A DNA stretch of 64,000 nt from Corynebacterium minutissimum (GTDB lineage: Bacteria > Actinomycetota > Actinomycetes > Mycobacteriales > Mycobacteriaceae), in NCBI RefSeq assembly GCF_016889765.1, contig NZ_CP069533.1:1922001-1986000 (forward strand), in the 5' to 3' direction. Numbering within the stretch: position 1 is the stretch's first letter; the number at the start of each line of letters is the position of its first letter. The notes under the pieces were generated by a model. The model ran no database searches, was not told the DNA's origin, and saw only the letters and a list, made by a program, of their open reading frames with translations. This document shows, in pieces, positions 45,925-54,170 of this stretch. A program made the position numbers and the translations under genes.

Positions 45925-46482
45925 ATGACTAATGTGCGATACACGGATACCCAGCGGCTCAAGGCATTAGAGGTATTCGACAGAACACAATCTGCTACCA
46001 AAACCGTTCGTGAGTTGGGCTACCCAGGCCGTTGGACACTCCATCGATGGATCAGAGAGCGTGATGAACCCCCAGCTGCCCCCATTCGGCGTACGACCTT
46101 AAAGCGCTACCCGCTTGCGACAAAGCTCAAAGCCGTTGAGCTCTTCACCGCCGGTATGTCTCCTGACGCCATCGCATCTGAGCTTTCGTTGAACTCGAAA
46201 ATGAGCGTCTATGCTTGGGCCCAACGATTCCGCGAAGAAGGAAAGTGGGGCTTGATGAGCGCAACTGAACGCAAACGCTCTGCCGGCATTGTCACTCGTA
46301 AAACCTTTGAGAAATCGCTTCCAGATGATGCGGCTGAACTCAAGAAGCTGGCAGCACGCCTATCAGCGGAAAAGGCGGTGTTAGAAAAAGAACTGGAAGA
46401 ATTAAAAAAGACGACAGCATCGACCCAGCCAACTTCAGTAACAAGTTCAAAGCCATTGTGGGGCCTGAAACAGGGGCGATAA
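45925..46482 (+). CDS. IS3-family OrfA (DNA-binding half of transposase), remnant
   Basis: 185 residues from ATG 45925, which follows GGAGG; a start 30 bp upstream is less likely. Two helix-turn-helix domains are visible (residues ~8-45 TDTQRLKALEVF...GYPGRWTLHRWI and ~65-105 KLKAVELF...MSVYAWAQRF). A leucine-zipper-like coiled coil follows (AAELKKLAARLSAEKAVLEKELEELKK, ~140-168). The last ~17 residues after the slippery site are the out-of-frame tail. OrfA normally joins OrfB by -1 frameshifting to make the transposase; here OrfB is missing. Confidence 0.75.
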   Translation: MTNVRYTDTQRLKALEVFDRTQSATKTVRELGYPGRWTLHRWIRERDEPPAAPIRRTTLKRYPLATKLKAVELFTAGMSPDAIASELSLNSKMSVYAWAQRFREEGKWGLMSATERKRSAGIVTRKTFEKSLPDDAAELKKLAARLSAEKAVLEKELEELKKTTASTQPTSVTSSKPLWGLKQGR

Positions 46483-46502
46483 CTTTGGCAGATAGGGCAG
46501 TT
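46483..46502 (+). repeat. 71-bp palindromic repeat, right arm only (copy D)
   Basis: CTTTGGCAGATAGGGCAGTT is almost identical to the right arms at 54092-54111 and 55140-55160. Similarity extends left to about 46467 (GGGGCGATAA versus GAGGCGGTAA). The left arm is absent, replaced by IS3 sequence. Confidence 0.8.
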
Positions 46503-46557
46503 GCGGCCTCAACTCGGTTCTAGAGCTACTGGGCGTCGGGCTTATGTGGAAAACGTG

Positions 46558-46599
46558 AAAGGCTGGGCCACTCCCGTATCAAGGAGTGGCCCAGCCTTT
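46558..46599 (-). terminator. 17-bp hairpin terminator after the SnoaL-like gene
   Basis: 46558-46574 (AAAGGCTGGGCC...) and 46583-46599 are perfectly complementary over 17 bp with an 8-nt loop. On the minus strand a T-rich stretch follows. It ends the aldehyde-dehydrogenase operon and can also block reading from the IS remnant. Confidence 0.8.
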
Positions 46600-46621
46600 G
46601 GCGTGCAACCTAGGTTATGGC

Positions 46622-47395
46622 TTAGAAGATGCCGTGGCTATGAAGCGCCTCATTATCGGAGGGGACCTCAGAAATGGCATCCCACATTTCGACGAGCTTG
46701 CCGTCTTCAACGCGCCACAGCTCGCAGTAGGAGTGGCGCGCACCAGCGATGCTTCCTTCGGAATGCGTCAGAACGAACTGTCCCTGCGCAATCGTGCGGT
46801 GGATGCGCTCGTACTCCAGTCCTTCGCCGTCCTCCTTCAGCTTGGTGAGGAAATCGACGCAGTTTTGGGCGCCGTCGGCGATATCGGGGGAGTGCTGGGC
46901 AAACTGATCATCGCGTGTGTTGTCGATGAAGCCGGAGTAGTCACTGCCGATGAGCGAGCGCTCGAAGAATTTGATGACGAACTTACGGTTCTCCTCGGTA
47001 AGGCTCTCATCTCCCGCATCGGTGGTGCCATCGAGCTGCGTGCGGCCGCTTTCATTCGGCTCTGCCTTAGGAACGAGGTTGTCCCAGTGCTCGACAATTT
47101 TGTCACCTTCGACGCGATAAATGTCGAAGCCGACGAAGGGCTCATCTTCGATACCGTCAAAACGACCGTGCAGTGCGACGAGGTTGTTTGCTTCATCGGC
47201 AATCACTCGGGCGTTGGTGTACTTTAATCCCTCGCCCAGATCCGTGACGAACTTCTTAAGGCCTTCTGCATCGTTAGCGATGAGGGGAGAGTGCTCCACG
47301 AAGTTATCGGCGAAGTGCTTGTCTAGGACGGAGGTATCGTGGCCGTCGAAAAGCGCGGTGTGTACCTCGAGGACAAAGTTTCCTAGTGAAGTCAT
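46622..47395 (-). CDS. tandem SnoaL/NTF2-like domain protein
   Basis: A 257-residue protein built of two similar NTF2-like domains. The first (residues ~1-115) has FADNFVEHSPLIANDAEGLKKFV and VALHGRFDG...VGFDIYRVEGDKIVEHWD. The second (~130-250) has TRDDQFAQHSPDIADGAQNCVDFL and YCELWRVEDGKLVEMWD. Such folds act as small hydrolases, cyclases or ligand binders. It is 9 bp downstream of the aldehyde dehydrogenase gene with an AAGGAGA site, so it belongs to that operon. A precise role cannot be read. Confidence 0.8.
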   Translation of the reverse strand: MTSLGNFVLEVHTALFDGHDTSVLDKHFADNFVEHSPLIANDAEGLKKFVTDLGEGLKYTNARVIADEANNLVALHGRFDGIEDEPFVGFDIYRVEGDKIVEHWDNLVPKAEPNESGRTQLDGTTDAGDESLTEENRKFVIKFFERSLIGSDYSGFIDNTRDDQFAQHSPDIADGAQNCVDFLTKLKEDGEGLEYERIHRTIAQGQFVLTHSEGSIAGARHSYCELWRVEDGKLVEMWDAISEVPSDNEALHSHGIF

Positions 47396-47404
47396 GGAAT
47401 CTCC

Positions 47405-48781
47405 TTAGTTGGCCACAAAGTAGGTGCGCTTGTTGACGAACTCATCCATGCCGTAGGGGCCCAGCTCGCGGCCATAGCCGGAGTTCTTGACGCCACCGAA
47501 CGGCACCTCGGCGCCCTCAGCCGCGTAGGTGTTGACGTTGGACATGCCAACCTCCAAGCGCTGAGCAACCTTTTCTGCTCGCTCGACGTCCTTGGAGAAG
47601 ACGCAGCCGCCCAGACCGTACTGTGTGTCATTGGCCAGCGTGAGTGCTTCTTCGTCGCTGCTGACCTTGAACACGGTGGCAACGGGGCCGAAGAGCTCTT
47701 CGTAGTAGACGTCGGAGCCAACGGGGACGTCGGTAAGCACGGCAGGGCTCAGGTACGAGGACTTGTCATCTACTAGCTCGCCGCCGACGTGCAGGGTAGC
47801 GCCGGCAGCAACGGCGTCATCGAGCTGCTCCTTGAGCTTCTCGGCGGCACCGCGCGAGGATAGCGGCGTATAGACGGTCTCGGATGCGTCCTCCGGCTTG
47901 CCGGGTTTCATGGCCTTGGCCAGTTCGACGAGCTCGGCAACGAACTCATCGTAGATATCCTCCATGACGATGAGGCGCTTGTTGGAGTTGCAGGCCTGTC
48001 CGGTGTTGTAGAGGCGGGTCTCCCACGCATCCTTGGCTGCCTGCTTGACGTCCGGGGTATCGAGGATGATGTACGGGTCAGAACCGCCGAGCTCGAGGAC
48101 TGCCTTCTTGAGGTTCTTGGCGGCGATAGCGCCGACGGCGGCGCCGGCACGCTCGGAACCGGTGAGAGATACGCCGCGCAGCTCCTTGTGCTCGATGATC
48201 TTTTCAACCTGTTCGTGGGTTACGAAGACGTTGGTGTACACACCCTTGGGCACACCGGCATCGTCCATGATTTTCTGGATGGCCAGCGCGGAACGAGGGC
48301 AGATTTCTGCATGCTTCAGGATGATGGTGTTACCCAGCATCAGGTTGGGAGCTGCAAAGCGAGCGACCTGGTAGTAGGGGAAGTTCCACGGCATGATGCC
48401 CAACAGAACTCCGAAGGGGCGGCGCTGGATGTAAGCAGTGCCATCCATCTCTACGGGGATTTCCTCATCGGCGGCGAACTTCGGGCCGTTGTCGGCGTAG
48501 TAGGAGAAGATAGCGCCGCAGAACTCGGCCTCCTCCACGCCTTCAGAGATTGGCTTGCCCATTTCGGTGGCGATGATGTCAGCTAATTCGTCCTTGCGCT
48601 CGTCGAAGAGCTCGCCAACGCGGGTGACAATCTTGGCGCGCTCCTCGATGGGAGTCTCGCGCCAGCTGAGGAAGGCCTCGTGAGCGGTGTCGACGGCTGC
48701 GAGTGCTTCCTTTTCGGTGATGTGGTCGAAGGTTTCCAGTACCTCGCCGGTAGCGGGGTTTTCTACACGAATTCCAGGCAT
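47405..48781 (-). CDS. NAD(P)+-dependent aldehyde dehydrogenase
   Basis: A 458-residue enzyme with catalytic Cys264 (NTGQACNSNKR) and Glu230 (LELGGSDPY). The short length, the PWNFPYYQVARFAAPNLMLGN block near residue 131 and the C-terminal EVPFGGVKNSGYGRELGPYG resemble the succinate-semialdehyde dehydrogenase (GabD2/YneI-like) group, which accepts several aldehydes. It follows, on the same strand, an aminotransferase and a TPP-dependent decarboxylase-like gene. Oxidation of the aldehyde made by that pair is therefore plausible. The 148-bp gap upstream may hold its own promoter. Confidence 0.88.
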   Translation of the reverse strand: MPGIRVENPATGEVLETFDHITEKEALAAVDTAHEAFLSWRETPIEERAKIVTRVGELFDERKDELADIIATEMGKPISEGVEEAEFCGAIFSYYADNGPKFAADEEIPVEMDGTAYIQRRPFGVLLGIMPWNFPYYQVARFAAPNLMLGNTIILKHAEICPRSALAIQKIMDDAGVPKGVYTNVFVTHEQVEKIIEHKELRGVSLTGSERAGAAVGAIAAKNLKKAVLELGGSDPYIILDTPDVKQAAKDAWETRLYNTGQACNSNKRLIVMEDIYDEFVAELVELAKAMKPGKPEDASETVYTPLSSRGAAEKLKEQLDDAVAAGATLHVGGELVDDKSSYLSPAVLTDVPVGSDVYYEELFGPVATVFKVSSDEEALTLANDTQYGLGGCVFSKDVERAEKVAQRLEVGMSNVNTYAAEGAEVPFGGVKNSGYGRELGPYGMDEFVNKRTYFVAN

Positions 48782-48929
48782 GATGTTGTCCTCCTGTGGT
48801 CGTTAGTCTGACGGGGTGATCCCCTTTATAGCGCTGCCATGTGACGCGCGCCAATAAATTTTTACTCTATGGCTTTTATCTCACTATGAGGTAGGTGAGC
48901 GCTGGGAAAAGATGGTGAGCGCGAACTAG

Positions 48930-49970
48930 TTAGGCCGTCCACGGCTTAATTCCGGCCCGTTGCCATGCCTCCAAGAACTGGGTTGTCTCTTCCTCGTTGG
49001 TGATCGATACGCGAACACCTTCGTCGAGGTAGCGGCGAATGACCACTCCTTGCTCAAGGATCTTCTGCTCTACTTCCGCGGCGTCCCCGCGCGGGAGCCA
49101 CACGAAGTTGCCGTAGGATTGTTCAGCCCCCAGCTCGTGTGCGACGCGGTCGCGCTGGGCTTTGGTGATGGCGACGGCGTCGAGAAGCTCGTCGTGGTGC
49201 TTGAGTACCTCCACCGCGGCCATCTCCGCCATGGCGGTGACCGTCAGGGGAAGGGAGAGTAACCGCAGGGCGTTGATGATCTCCCTGCCGGCTACCGCAT
49301 AACCCACGCGCATTCCGGCGAGGCCCCAGGCCTTGGAGAACGTACGCACGCCCAGCAAGTTGGGGTAGCGGGTGTATTCCTCGACGGAGTCCGGGGTATC
49401 GGGGGCATCGTTGTACTCCCAGTAGGCTTCGTCGAGGAGAACGACGACATCTTCAGGCACGCGGTCCATGAAAGCGCGGAATTCGCCGCGGGTAAGCACC
49501 GTGCCCGTGGGGTTATTGGGGTTGCACAGGATGATGAGCTTGGTCTTGTCGGTGAGGGCGGCTAGCACAGCGTCAAGGTCTACGCGGTAGTCTTCCGTCA
49601 GTGGGGTCAGCACTGGGGTAGCACCGGCCATGCGCACGTAGAGGGGGTAGGCCTCAAAGCTGCGCCAGGGCACGATGACCTCATCGCCGGTTTGGCAGCA
49701 GGCCAAGATAGTGGCCTGCAGAATCGGGGTGGAACCAGCGGAGACAAAGATGTTGTCCGCAGGCAGGTTAAGGTAATTGCACAGAGCATTGGTGAGCTCA
49801 GGGCTTCCGGGCTGTTGGTACCGGTTGGTGGTGCGGGCGGCGTCGGCAGCCGCGGCGATGATGTTCTCTGAAGGAGGGAAGGCAACCTCGTTCGAGGACA
49901 GCTTGAGGGCATCAGGGAAGTCCTTGCCCACCTTGTACTCGGGGAAGCTGGAGAGATCGCTGCGAAGCAT
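48930..49970 (-). CDS. class I/II aminotransferase, aromatic (HisC/Pat) type
   Basis: A 346-residue PLP enzyme. Lys213 in RTFSKAWGLAGMRVGYA is the Schiff-base lysine. SSNEVAFPP near residue 25 and CNPNNPTGT near residue 149 are family blocks. These proteins are annotated as histidinol-phosphate or phenylalanine aminotransferases. Because the gene is not with his genes but sits 12 bp after an amino-acid permease of the HAAAP type and near a TPP decarboxylase, an aromatic amino acid aminotransferase is the better reading. ATG 49970 follows AAAGGA. Confidence 0.8.
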   Translation of the reverse strand: MLRSDLSSFPEYKVGKDFPDALKLSSNEVAFPPSENIIAAAADAARTTNRYQQPGSPELTNALCNYLNLPADNIFVSAGSTPILQATILACCQTGDEVIVPWRSFEAYPLYVRMAGATPVLTPLTEDYRVDLDAVLAALTDKTKLIILCNPNNPTGTVLTRGEFRAFMDRVPEDVVVLLDEAYWEYNDAPDTPDSVEEYTRYPNLLGVRTFSKAWGLAGMRVGYAVAGREIINALRLLSLPLTVTAMAEMAAVEVLKHHDELLDAVAITKAQRDRVAHELGAEQSYGNFVWLPRGDAAEVEQKILEQGVVIRRYLDEGVRVSITNEEETTQFLEAWQRAGIKPWTA

Positions 49971-49982
49971 GCGGATTCCTTT

Positions 49983-51320
49983 CTAAAGCAGGTCCCAGAT
50001 GGTGACGGCCATGATGAGCACGCCCATACCGAAGACGAAGTAGCTCCAGGGGTCGTTACGGAATTTCGTGTAGACGTCCAGTTTCTTGAACATGTACACC
50101 GGCACGATGTAGACAATGAACGCCACGAACACACCGGAGACCACGGAAATCATGGAAATGATGGAGGGGTTGAAGACTGCCACAAGCGTGGTGCCCACGA
50201 AAGCGATGAGGTAAATGATGTTGAGAAGGCTACGGCGCGAAACCTTTTCTGCCAGCTGGGGCGCGGCAGTCTTAAGCAGGTACTCCGTGCCCTCTTCGGT
50301 GCCGAGCATGTGGCCGAAGTAGGAGGACACAATGGCGCAGATAACGACGATGGGCGCCATATACGCCATGAAGGGTGTGCCGGTGACGTTGGCGAAGTAG
50401 GAGAGCACCGGAATGTTTTGCTCCAGCGCCTCATTCATGCCGTCCGCGCCCAAGGCAAGGACGCAGGACCACACGAAGAACATGGTGAACACCACGAGGA
50501 GGATGGCGGTGTAGAGCTCCGTGCGGGAGACGCGCTTTTCGGTCTTCTCGCCGTACTGCGGCTGCATATCGATGGCGAACTGCGACAGCGCCGCCATGTG
50601 GGAGAAGGAGAAGACCAGCACCGGCAGGATGAGGAAGATGCCTTTCAGCATCTGGCCCCAGCCATCGGCGCCGTCGTCGAAGTGGATAAAGCTCTGGAGA
50701 TCCCAGCGCGGGATGAGGTACAAGGAGGTCACCGCCAGCGCGATGATGAGAGGGTAGACCAGTACCTGGGCCAGCCAGATCATGGGCTTGCGGCCGATGG
50801 CAAATCCACCGGTCATGATGCCGACGCAGATCGTGGCGAGCAGCCAGCGATTCAGCGACGGGCCGCCGAGCTGGTTCACAATGAAGCTGTCGACGGCGTT
50901 GGTGATGGAGACACCATAAATGAGCACGGTGGAAAAGACCGTAATCCAATACAACAAGGCGAAGATGACTCCAGAGCCTTTACCTAGGTACTGGGTGACC
51001 AGCTCGAGGATGTCCTTGCCGTGGTCTTCCTTTGGGGCACCGGCCACGATGCGCGCGTAGGTGCGGTGGGAGAAGTACACCAGCGGCAGGATGAAGACGG
51101 TGGCGAAGACCAGCGGCCAGAAGCCGAAGCCACCGGCGTTGAGCGGCAGGAAGAGGATACCAGCACCCACGGCGGTGCCGAAGAGGGTAATGATCCACGA
51201 GGCAGTAGAGGCAGCGGGGCGCTGCTTGGCCACGACATCATCACCGACGAGGTGCTCACCTTCTTTCAGTTCGCTGGCGGGCACGGAAGATGTGGTCGGG
51301 GAATTGTGTGTGGTGCTCAT
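49983..51320 (-). CDS. HAAAP-family amino-acid permease
   Basis: A 445-residue protein with ~11 membrane segments. The first segment SWIITLFGTAVGAGILFLPLNAGGFGFWPL is typical of the hydroxy and aromatic amino acid permeases (SdaC/TdcC/YhaO-like). ATG 51320 follows GAGGAGG. It is sandwiched, with 12-bp gaps on both sides, between the TPP enzyme and the aminotransferase. It likely brings in their amino acid substrate, e.g. an aromatic amino acid, serine or threonine; the exact one is not shown. Confidence 0.85.
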   Translation of the reverse strand: MSTTHNSPTTSSVPASELKEGEHLVGDDVVAKQRPAASTASWIITLFGTAVGAGILFLPLNAGGFGFWPLVFATVFILPLVYFSHRTYARIVAGAPKEDHGKDILELVTQYLGKGSGVIFALLYWITVFSTVLIYGVSITNAVDSFIVNQLGGPSLNRWLLATICVGIMTGGFAIGRKPMIWLAQVLVYPLIIALAVTSLYLIPRWDLQSFIHFDDGADGWGQMLKGIFLILPVLVFSFSHMAALSQFAIDMQPQYGEKTEKRVSRTELYTAILLVVFTMFFVWSCVLALGADGMNEALEQNIPVLSYFANVTGTPFMAYMAPIVVICAIVSSYFGHMLGTEEGTEYLLKTAAPQLAEKVSRRSLLNIIYLIAFVGTTLVAVFNPSIISMISVVSGVFVAFIVYIVPVYMFKKLDVYTKFRNDPWSYFVFGMGVLIMAVTIWDLL

Positions 51321-51332
51321 GGTGAGCCTCCT

Positions 51333-52979
51333 CTATTCGATGGGTAGGGAGTGGTCTTGGTCTGTGATGACGTTGATGAGTGCAGGGATACCTTCTTCCT
51401 GGATGGCTGCAAGGGCACGGGCGACGGCCTCCGGTGCTTGAGAATCATCGGTGACGAGTTCGCCGTGAGCACCGAAGCCGCGGGCGACGGCCGCGAAGTC
51501 GGGGTTGACCAACTGCGTGCCGGAAACACGATCGGGGAAGTGCTTCTTCTGGTGATCGCGAATTGTTCCGAATTCGCCGTTGGACATGACGATGATGAGG
51601 AAGGGGGCACCGTACTGAAGGGCGGTGGCGAGCTCTTGGCCGTTCATGAGGTATTCGCCATCGCCAGCAATGGTGACCACGGTGCGCTCGGGGAACTGTA
51701 GTTTGGTGGCTACCGCGGCTGGAACGGAGTAGCCCATGGAGCCATTGCGCACGCTGAACTGCGAAGGATAGATCGTCGAGCGCAAGAACTGTTGCGCCCA
51801 GATGCAGTGGTTGCCGGCGCCGAAGGTGTAGAGGGAATCCTTGGGCAGCTGCTCGTGGAGCGCTGCGAGGATGGCCTCCATGTGGGCGGTGCCGTCCTTG
51901 CCGGGGCGGTAGTCTGCTGGCTCGGGGAGGGTGGCGAACTCAAGATGGTTGGCGTGGGCGGTGTCGAACCACTTACCGCGCTTGTCTGCGCCCTCTACGT
52001 TCAGGCGTTCTAGGGCGTTCGCAAAGGCAACGGGGCTCGCCACGATGTGCTCTTCGAGGGCCACTGAGTGCCCGCGCAAGCTGGTATCGGGGTTGATGGC
52101 GATGTTGCGTGCCTGCGGGGACTGGCGCAGGGTGTAGCCGTCGGTGGGGACATCACCAAGAACGGCACCGACTTCGATGACGAGCGAGGCATCGTCGAGG
52201 AGCTGCGCCGCGCGTGAATCACGTCCGTAGCCTAACCAGCCAGCATTGGCGGGGGAGTCGAAAGGCACGCGGTCAGCGGCGCGGAAGTCCTGGATGATGG
52301 GTATGCGGTGCTCTTCGGCAAAGCGAGTAATCTTCTCCGCGGCCTCCGGGGTCCAGCGAGGGCCGCCGGCAAAAATGAGTGGACGCTCTGCGCGGCTTAG
52401 CTCGTGGGAGAGGAGGTCCAGGTGCTCGTCGGAAAGCGCGCCCTCCGACACCGGGATGGGTGGGTGGATGCTGCCGGTGAACTCCTGGTGGAGAACATCC
52501 TCCGGCAAGCCCACGATGACGGGGCCGGGGCGGCCTTGCTGGGCCTGGAAGAAGGCCTCGGCCACAACCCGGGAGGCGCGTGATGGATCGTCGAGGACGA
52601 AGACCTGCTTGGCCTGGGTGCCGAACCAGGCTTTGGGGTCGAACTCCTGGAAGGACTCGCGGTCGCGGTCGGAGGTAGGGATGAGGCCGACAAAGAGGAC
52701 GAGCGGGGTGGCATCCTGCCAGGCGGTGTGGATGCCCACGAAGGCGTTGGCCGCGCCGGGGCCGCGGGTCACCATGGCAACGCCAGGCTGGCCCGTAGCC
52801 TTGCCGTGTGCCTCCGCCATGTAGGAGGCGCCGCCTTCCTGGCGGGTAACGATGGCTTCAACGGGGCTGTCATAAAGCCCATCGAGGACGGGCAAGAAGC
52901 TTTCGCCGGGAACGAGGAATGCGCGGGGCACATTGTGCGCGGCAAGGGATGCGGCGATGGCGGCGCCGACATGTGACAT
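51333..52979 (-). CDS. thiamine-diphosphate-dependent decarboxylase / acetolactate-synthase-like enzyme
   Basis: A 548-residue ThDP enzyme. ATG 52979 follows AAGGAGG; a longer upstream frame was rejected. Glu48 in RQEGGASYMAEAHGK is the activating glutamate. ThDP-Mg binding is by AGDGEYLMNGQEL...IVMSNGEFG (about residues 430-465). A central nucleotide-like domain is present. The group includes acetolactate synthases, benzoylformate decarboxylases and indolepyruvate/phenylpyruvate decarboxylases. Co-transcription with an aromatic-type aminotransferase and permease favours a 2-oxo-acid decarboxylase. The exact substrate is uncertain. Confidence 0.8.
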   Translation of the reverse strand: MSHVGAAIAASLAAHNVPRAFLVPGESFLPVLDGLYDSPVEAIVTRQEGGASYMAEAHGKATGQPGVAMVTRGPGAANAFVGIHTAWQDATPLVLFVGLIPTSDRDRESFQEFDPKAWFGTQAKQVFVLDDPSRASRVVAEAFFQAQQGRPGPVIVGLPEDVLHQEFTGSIHPPIPVSEGALSDEHLDLLSHELSRAERPLIFAGGPRWTPEAAEKITRFAEEHRIPIIQDFRAADRVPFDSPANAGWLGYGRDSRAAQLLDDASLVIEVGAVLGDVPTDGYTLRQSPQARNIAINPDTSLRGHSVALEEHIVASPVAFANALERLNVEGADKRGKWFDTAHANHLEFATLPEPADYRPGKDGTAHMEAILAALHEQLPKDSLYTFGAGNHCIWAQQFLRSTIYPSQFSVRNGSMGYSVPAAVATKLQFPERTVVTIAGDGEYLMNGQELATALQYGAPFLIIVMSNGEFGTIRDHQKKHFPDRVSGTQLVNPDFAAVARGFGAHGELVTDDSQAPEAVARALAAIQEEGIPALINVITDQDHSLPIE

Positions 52980-53109
52980 GGAGAACCTCCTTGACAGTAT
53001 TGTGGTGATGGTCTCATTATTCTTGGATGATGCCATGTTGTCTAATGTCGCTAAAGCTCTAAAGCTATGCGCTTAGGGCATGGGTGCTGCTAAAAATAGG
53101 GGAATGGAC

Positions 53110-53991
53110 ATGGTGAAGGCCAAATATTTCCTCGCGGTGGCTGAGGCTGGGACGGTGACCGCAGCCGCGGCACGCCTTGGAATAACCCAGCCGGCGCTGA
53201 GTCGGCAACTGCGGCGCTTTGAGAAGGAACTCGACTTGGAGCTTTTCGTGCGGGCTGGGTCCTCACTAGCGCTGAGCGATGCAGCACACGCCCTCATCCC
53301 GACCTGCCGCCGTCTCCTCGCTGAATCCGCGCGTGCTGGGCGGTCGGTGGAGGCCCTGCGTGCGGGCAAAATTCCGGCGCTGCGCGTGGCGGCCACGCCG
53401 ACGACAATATCGACGCTTCTCGCTCCGTTTATAGAGGCCGCTGGCTCGTCGATTCCTCTGCTTACCACGTTTCCGATGTCGCACTACGATGTGTTCGCCG
53501 CATTGGAGGGCACCGCCGACCTTGTCATTGCTCCCATTCCGCCGGGGCCTGATGTGACCTCACTGCCACTGGGTTCTGTTCCCGTTCGGGCTTGGGTCCC
53601 GCCAAGCCATCCTCTGGCATTGGAGTGCGCGGGTTCGACCAGCGTGGAGGTGGCCCGCTTGCTGCACGAGCGCCTCGCTATGCCGTCGCGCAGCAGTGTT
53701 TCTCGTGGAGTGCTTGATTCCTTTATTGGAAGGGCAGGCTTGAGCCTCGGCTTTCACGTCGAGTGCGATGACACCGCAACCTTGAGTGCCTTAGCCCGCT
53801 CAGGCCAGGCCGTGGCCCTGATGACAGAGCTGCAGCCGGCGCGGCTGGTGGGCTTCGACGTGGTCGATGGTGGAAAGACTCTGGGCGGTGTGCCACTGGT
53901 GGCGGCCTGGTCCCCGGGGCACTATGCGGGGGAGGAGATTGCGCAGATTGCCCGGCGGTTTCGCAGTTTTATTGAGGGCTCTCTTCGCTAG
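53110..53991 (+). CDS. LysR-family transcriptional regulator
   Basis: A ~293-residue regulator starting MVKAKYFLAVAEAGTVTAAAARLGITQPALSRQLRRFEKEL, the standard LysR helix-turn-helix. ATG 53110 has the AGGGGA site at good spacing; 53104 and 53080 are alternatives. Residues ~85-290 are the periplasmic-binding-like sensor domain. It is divergent from the TPP enzyme - permease - aminotransferase operon with 130 bp between, so it most likely activates that operon when its ligand is present. Confidence 0.85.
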   Translation: MVKAKYFLAVAEAGTVTAAAARLGITQPALSRQLRRFEKELDLELFVRAGSSLALSDAAHALIPTCRRLLAESARAGRSVEALRAGKIPALRVAATPTTISTLLAPFIEAAGSSIPLLTTFPMSHYDVFAALEGTADLVIAPIPPGPDVTSLPLGSVPVRAWVPPSHPLALECAGSTSVEVARLLHERLAMPSRSSVSRGVLDSFIGRAGLSLGFHVECDDTATLSALARSGQAVALMTELQPARLVGFDVVDGGKTLGGVPLVAAWSPGHYAGEEIAQIARRFRSFIEGSLR

Positions 53992-54040
53992 AGCTGTTTT
54001 CTTGGCGCTGGGCGGTGCACTCCTGGTGGGCAGTGGATAT

Positions 54041-54111
54041 AACTGCCCTTGTTGCCAAAGATCTGGCTGGATCTTGAGGCAGAGGCGGTAACTTTGGCAG
54101 ATAAGGCAGTT
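54041..54111. repeat. 71-bp palindromic interspersed repeat, copy A
   Basis: Left arm AACTGCCCTTGTTGCCAAAG (54041-54060) and right arm CTTTGGCAGATAAGGCAGTT (54092-54111) match as inverted repeats at 17 of 20 positions. The centre includes GATCTTGAGGCAGAGGCGGTAA. It lies between the LysR gene and the AbiEi/DUF559-like gene, in the same orientation as copy B. Confidence 0.85.
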
Positions 54112-54170
54112 GCTCTGCGCTCAGCGGTGCGCCGTGTTAGCTTGGGGTCGAGCTTTCCGGGGGGAATGAC

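Larger units (their letters stand above)
45895..46502 (+). mobile_element. IS3-family insertion sequence remnant ending in a palindromic repeat arm
   Basis: The segment holds orfA and a frameshift slippery heptamer A-AAA-AAG at 46404-46410. After a -1 shift the reading continues DDSIDPANFSNKFKAIVG, the usual start of orfB, and then is cut off. From about 46467 the sequence matches the right arm of the 71-bp repeat found at 54041, 55089 and 63820. orfB and the right end are gone, so the element cannot move by itself. Confidence 0.75.
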
